Shown here piece after piece: positions 5,487 to 8,682 of a stretch of 8,682 bases of DNA. Position 1 is the stretch's first letter, and each line of letters opens with the position of its first letter. The stretch spans positions 1 to 8,682 of the forward strand of contig CALERQ010000033.1 in the NCBI GenBank assembly GCA_937907305.1. Direction: 5' to 3'. The DNA is from an uncultured Clostridia bacterium. GTDB lineage: Bacteria; Bacillota; Clostridia; Oscillospirales; Ruminococcaceae. The translations under genes were made by a program, and so were the position numbers. Below the pieces are notes generated by a model. That model searched no databases and was not told where the DNA came from. It saw only the letters and a list, made by a program, of their open reading frames with translations.

Positions 5487-6820
5487 TACGCCTCGGCCTC
5501 CTTTCCGGTTTCCGCAGTCCCGGCCGCCTCGCCCTCCGGCTCGGCGGCCCCGCCGGCGTCCTCGGCGGCTGCCGCCGCCTCCTCCGCCGGCTGCGCATCA
5601 GGCAGCAGCCCGGCGCCTTCCGGCTGTTTCTTCTTCCAGGGCAGGATGGACTTGCCCGCCTTCTTCCGGCCGCTGATCCACAGCTTGATGACCAGTGAGA
5701 AAGCCGAGAGGTACACGATCACCGCGATGATCACATCGGTGATGTACTCGTTGTAGGCCGTCAGGTTGGTCAGCTGCAGGCCCGCAATGGAAAGCAGCGA
5801 CATGAATATGCCGGTAAAGATGACCCCAATGGGGTTATTGACCGCCAGCAGCGCCACGGCAATGCCGTCAAAGCCCTCGCTGGGCAGCGACTGATAGGTG
5901 GTCCAGAAAAATTCGGTGTTGCCGGAAAGATAGTACAGCGCCCCCGCCGCGCCCGCCATGGCGCCGGCAATGGCCATCGAGAATACGATATTGCGCTTAT
6001 CATGGATACCGGCATACCGGGCGGCGTGCCGGTTGGCGCCGCAGGCCTTCAGCTCATAGCCAAAGGTCGTCTTTTCCAGCATGATGTATACCAGAACCGC
6101 CATGAGAATGGCGATGATGATGCCGCCGTTTACCTGGCTGCCGGGGAACAGCTTATCCAGCCCCATTTTGGAGGTCGCCACGCCGTTGTAGGTCGTCTTG
6201 TAGACATACCCGGTCTTGTTGCCCTCCACCATGTTCTTCAGGTTGCTGATATCGAATACCCAGGTCACCAGGCTTGCCGCGATCCAGTTGGTCATAATGC
6301 AGGCGATAACTTCGTTGATATTGAGGGTCGCCTTCAGCAGGCCGGGGATAGCGCCCCACAGGGCACCGGCCAGCACACCGCCCAGGAAGGCGATGATCCA
6401 GATGAGCCAGGCGGGAACGCTGCTGCTGGGGATGGAAAGCGCCAGGAACAGGGAAGCCGTGGTACCGGCCAGGTACTGGCCCGGCGCGCCGATATTGAAC
6501 AGGCCGGTCTTAAAGGCCACCGCCACCGAAACACCGGTGAGGATGAGCGGCGTAGCCCGGAACAGCATGTTGCCGATATTGGTGGGATTAAAGCCGAAGG
6601 TCAAAGCACCCGCGGCGTCGCGCCCGGTGCTCAGCACGCCAAAGAGCACCAGCCGGATGCCGTCCCAGGCGCCCTTCAACGAGATCAGCGGGTTAAAGGC
6701 GCCCACGATCAGAATAACCACCGCACCGGTCAAAAGGCCGATGAGGATGGAGATGATGGAAGCCCGCAGCGAATAGGTGGGGGTCTTTTTCATCAGCGGG
6801 GATTTTACTTTATTACTCAT
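5486..6820 (-). CDS. ABC transporter permease 1, BMP/Nup nucleoside-type (NupP/YufP-like), with acidic C-terminal tail
   Basis: A 444-residue BPD_transp_2 family permease, longer than the roughly 350 residues usual for YufP-like proteins. Hallmarks in order are FKTGLFNIGAPGQYLAG (103-119), NEVIACIMTNWIA (169-181), the coupling-loop motif LKACGANRHAARYAGI (257-272), AGAMAGAAGA (285-294) and EGFDGIAVALLA (315-326). The last membrane segment ends near 380, then a basic stretch (GRKKAGKSILPWKKK) leads into an Ala/Glu-rich, low-complexity acidic tail (about 399-444) that is probably disordered and cytoplasmic. The start at 6820 was chosen because the family-like N-terminus begins there, a purine-rich AAAGGGGGAAGG lies just upstream, and the ATG overlaps the ATPase stop codon by 8 bases. 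A 40-residue extension further upstream would read through the ATPase gene and is rejected. Confidence 0.9.
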   Translation of the reverse strand: MSNKVKSPLMKKTPTYSLRASIISILIGLLTGAVVILIVGAFNPLISLKGAWDGIRLVLFGVLSTGRDAAGALTFGFNPTNIGNMLFRATPLILTGVSVAVAFKTGLFNIGAPGQYLAGTTASLFLALSIPSSSVPAWLIWIIAFLGGVLAGALWGAIPGLLKATLNINEVIACIMTNWIAASLVTWVFDISNLKNMVEGNKTGYVYKTTYNGVATSKMGLDKLFPGSQVNGGIIIAILMAVLVYIMLEKTTFGYELKACGANRHAARYAGIHDKRNIVFSMAIAGAMAGAAGALYYLSGNTEFFWTTYQSLPSEGFDGIAVALLAVNNPIGVIFTGIFMSLLSIAGLQLTNLTAYNEYITDVIIAVIVYLSAFSLVIKLWISGRKKAGKSILPWKKKQPEGAGLLPDAQPAEEAAAAAEDAGGAAEPEGEAAGTAETGKEAEA

Positions 6821-8384
6821 CGCTGCCTTCCCCCTTTCCTTCCTGCGTGTTATGCTGCCGCTTGGCGCCGGCCATATACAGGCCCAGCTCCTGCACCGTG
6901 GTCTTGGCGGGGTCCAGCTCGCCCACGATCTCACCCTCATACATCACCAGGATGCGGTCGGAAAGGCTCATCACCTCGTCCAGCTCCAGAGAGACCAGCA
7001 GTACCGCCTTGCCGCGGTCACGCTCCGCCACCAGCTGCTTGTGGATATACTCGATCGCGCCGACATCCAGGCCGCGGGTGGGCTGCACCGCCACGATCAG
7101 CGCCTTATCACGGTCCAGCTCACGGGCCACGATCGCCTTCTGCTGGTTGCCGCCGCTCATGCTGCGGGCCACGGTAATGGGGCCCTGGCCGCTGCGCACA
7201 TCAAATTGCTCGATCAGGCCGTCGGCGTACTCACGCACCGCGTCCGCCTTGATAAAGCCGTGATTCTGGAACTTGGTCTCGTAGTAGCGCTGCAGCACCA
7301 TGTTCTGCTCCAGTGTAAAGTCCAGCACCAGGCCGTGCTTGTGCCGGTCCTCCGGGATGTGGGACATCTCCTTGCCGCGCTCTCTTATCTTCGCGTGGGT
7401 AATATCGTGCCCGCACAGCTTCACGGTGCCGCCGCTGGGCTTCTCCAGGCCGGTCAGGCCGTATACCAGCTCGGTCTGGCCGTTGCCGTCAATGCCCGCG
7501 ATGCACAAGATCTCCCCGCTGCGCGCGGTAAAGGTCACATCGTGCACGGCGTCCTTTTTATGCAGCTTGCTGGGCACGGTAAAGTGCTCTACCTCCAGCA
7601 CCGCCTCGCCGGGCTTCGCCGGGGATTTCTGCACCTCCAGCTGGACCGGTCGGCCCACCATCATGTTGCTCAGTTCCTGCTTGTTGGTCTTGGCCGTATC
7701 AATGGTGCCGACATATTTTCCCTTGCGCAGTACGGTGCAGCGGTCCGCCACCGCCATGATCTCATTGAGCTTATGGCTGATAAAGAGGATGCTCTTGCCC
7801 TCCTTGGCCAGGCTGCGCATGATCTCCATCAGCTCGTCGATCTCCTGCGGGGTCAGCACGGCGGTCGGCTCATCAAAGATAAGGATCTCATTATCGCGGT
7901 ACAGCATCTTCAGGATCTCCACCCGCTGCTGCATCCCCACGGTGATATCCTCCACCTTGGCGTCCATATCAATGGCCAAGCCGTATTTTTCCGAGAGCTC
8001 CTTCACCTTCTGCCGGGCCTTTTTCTTCTGCAAAAAGCCGAATTTGGTATCCTCCGCCCCCAGGATGATGTTATCCAGCACCGTAAAGACATCAATGAGC
8101 TTAAAGTGCTGGTGCACCATGCCGATGCCCAGCGCCGTGGCGTCATTAGGGTCATTGATCTTTACCGGTACGCCATTCTTGCGGATCTCTCCCTTTTCCG
8201 GCTGGTACAGGCCAAAGAGCACGCTCATCAGCGTACTTTTGCCCGCGCCGTTTTCGCCCAGCAGCGCGTGGATCTCCCCACGGCGCAGCTGCAGGGTGAT
8301 ATCATCATTTGCCTTAATGCCGGGGAACTCTTTGGTAATGTGAAGCATTTCAATAATGTAATCATTATTGTGGTTTTGTTCCAT
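6813..8384 (-). CDS. ABC transporter ATP-binding protein, double NBD, BMP/Nup nucleoside-type (NupO/YufO-like)
   Basis: A 523-residue fusion of two nucleotide-binding domains that energises import through the two downstream permeases. The first NBD is complete: Walker A GENGAGKST (43-51), Q-loop Gln92, signature-like TVGMQQ (148-153), Walker B ILIFDEPTAVL (167-177) and H-loop His204. The second (about 260-510) is degenerate in the family-typical way: GIDGNGQTEL (297-306) replaces Walker A and has no lysine, the signature MSGGNQQ (409-415) is intact, IVAVQPTRGLDVGA has Gln434 instead of the catalytic Glu, and Leu466 replaces the H-loop His. One active site is thus expected to be canonical. The start at 8384 has AAAGGGGGG six bases upstream and a near-consensus promoter about 70 bases further up. 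The last 8 bases overlap the next gene. The missing partner is a BMP lipoprotein, perhaps just beyond the right edge. Confidence 0.93.
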   Translation of the reverse strand: MEQNHNNDYIIEMLHITKEFPGIKANDDITLQLRRGEIHALLGENGAGKSTLMSVLFGLYQPEKGEIRKNGVPVKINDPNDATALGIGMVHQHFKLIDVFTVLDNIILGAEDTKFGFLQKKKARQKVKELSEKYGLAIDMDAKVEDITVGMQQRVEILKMLYRDNEILIFDEPTAVLTPQEIDELMEIMRSLAKEGKSILFISHKLNEIMAVADRCTVLRKGKYVGTIDTAKTNKQELSNMMVGRPVQLEVQKSPAKPGEAVLEVEHFTVPSKLHKKDAVHDVTFTARSGEILCIAGIDGNGQTELVYGLTGLEKPSGGTVKLCGHDITHAKIRERGKEMSHIPEDRHKHGLVLDFTLEQNMVLQRYYETKFQNHGFIKADAVREYADGLIEQFDVRSGQGPITVARSMSGGNQQKAIVARELDRDKALIVAVQPTRGLDVGAIEYIHKQLVAERDRGKAVLLVSLELDEVMSLSDRILVMYEGEIVGELDPAKTTVQELGLYMAGAKRQHNTQEGKGEGSDE

Positions 8385-8390
8385 GCTCCA

Positions 8391-8399
8391 CCCCCCTTT
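8391..8399 (-). promoter_or_regulatory. Ribosome binding site fixing the ATPase start
   Basis: AAAGGGGGG on the minus strand lies 6 bases before the ATG at 8384. An in-frame ATG at 8555 would read through the promoter and is rejected. Confidence 0.65.
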
Positions 8400-8456
8400 C
8401 TGTTTGTTTGGTCGGGTCTGTGTCTCTTTGTGCTCATTGCATATTACAACATTATA

Positions 8457-8485
8457 ATTATATAGTCCCTCCGGGCAAATTGCAA
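8457..8485 (-). promoter_or_regulatory. Sigma-A type promoter of the ABC transporter operon
   Basis: On the minus strand, TTGCAA (8485-8480), a 17-base spacer and a perfect TATAAT (8462-8457) form a near-consensus promoter. A second TATAAT overlaps just downstream (8456-8451). Transcription would start near 8450, giving a leader of about 65 bases. The ATPase gene is therefore probably first in its own transcript, separate from any binding-protein gene further upstream. Confidence 0.75.
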
Positions 8486-8682
8486 GGCGAACCCCGCTCC
8501 CCGGTATAGAAATACAACCCGCCTTTTTGTTCAATTTACCACCTTTTTCTCCCATATCCGCCCCACTGTCCCCTTTCTCCGCCTCCGGCGGGGGCTAATT
8601 TGCAGTCGCCTGACGGCGGGGCGGAGCCTTTTGCAAAGGCATAATCTGTACGGCTCGCCGCCGAGGCCCTACTTTTCTATGA
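8486..8682. other. Non-coding region with nested palindromes, right edge
   Basis: No supportable gene is seen upstream of the ABC operon promoter; all minus-strand frames close quickly. Nested inverted repeats lie in 8577-8640: CTCCGCC (8577-8583) with GGCGGAG (8620-8626), an inner 5-bp hairpin at 8579-8591 (loop TCC), TTTGCA (8599-8604) with TGCAAA (8632-8637), and a 6-bp hairpin at 8626-8640 (loop TGC). Some of these pairings exclude each other. It may be the 3' region of a gene beyond the window or a second kind of intergenic repeat. Confidence 0.4.

Noticed and set aside
6777..8465. A 562-codon open frame on the plus strand opposite the ABC ATPase
   Set aside because: It is antisense to a complete, well-conserved ATPase, rich in His/Leu/Gln from reverse-complemented codons, and has no domain signature.
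8515..8575. G-run repeats at roughly 10-base intervals on the minus strand, like MraZ boxes
   Set aside because: The runs are at 10 to 11 base spacing and do not fit TGGGN repeats with a constant 5-base gap; no cell-wall or division gene is in the window.

Overview
The window comes from a GC-rich member of the Bacillota, most likely a gut Oscillospirales/Ruminococcaceae-type Clostridium (Faecalibacterium/Gemmiger/Subdoligranulum-like). This rests on consensus AGGAGG ribosome binding sites, TTGACA/TATAAT-type promoters, the TrmK, RqcH and NupOPQ-type proteins, and high coding GC. The genus is inference. Every recognisable gene lies on the minus strand, so the window is best read from right to left.

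Right half (8682 to 4399): a promoter at 8457-8485 starts a tight three-gene operon for a BMP/Nup-type nucleoside (or related) ABC importer. It encodes a double-domain ATPase (6813-8384), a first permease (5486-6820, overlapping the ATPase by 8 bases) and a second permease (4455-5486, overlapping by 1 base). It ends at an intrinsic terminator (4399-4434). The BMP lipoprotein that normally captures the substrate is not in the window.

Middle and left (4385 to 398): a promoter at 4357-4385 with a GC-rich leader of about 195 bases precedes trmK (tRNA m1A22 methyltransferase, 3477-4154). Then come rqcH (NFACT-family ribosome quality control factor, 1409-3178) and a TraX-family membrane protein (398-1174). 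The extreme left holds the first 14 codons of another minus-strand gene (1-43) with a good RBS, a TTGACA-17-TATCCT promoter, and a perfect 13+13 bp inverted repeat over the -35 that looks like a repressor operator. The gene-free stretch 44-397 holds that promoter and operator, a small C/G hairpin (151-170) and repeat element A; no gene is seen in it.

The most unusual content is a family of four GC-rich structured repeats (223-330, 1307-1389, 3228-3315, 3369-3451) in the intergenic gaps of the trmK-rqcH-traX stretch. Each has a 13-position outer stem enclosing tightly packed small hairpins with three-base loops. Two copies have exactly the same geometry, 13+19+19+19+13 = 83 bases, with no unpaired base between arms, although their sequences differ. 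The outer stem of one copy differs from the others at two base pairs, both compensated. The fold is therefore kept while the sequence changes. This cloverleaf-like repeat is the best candidate here for an undescribed element.
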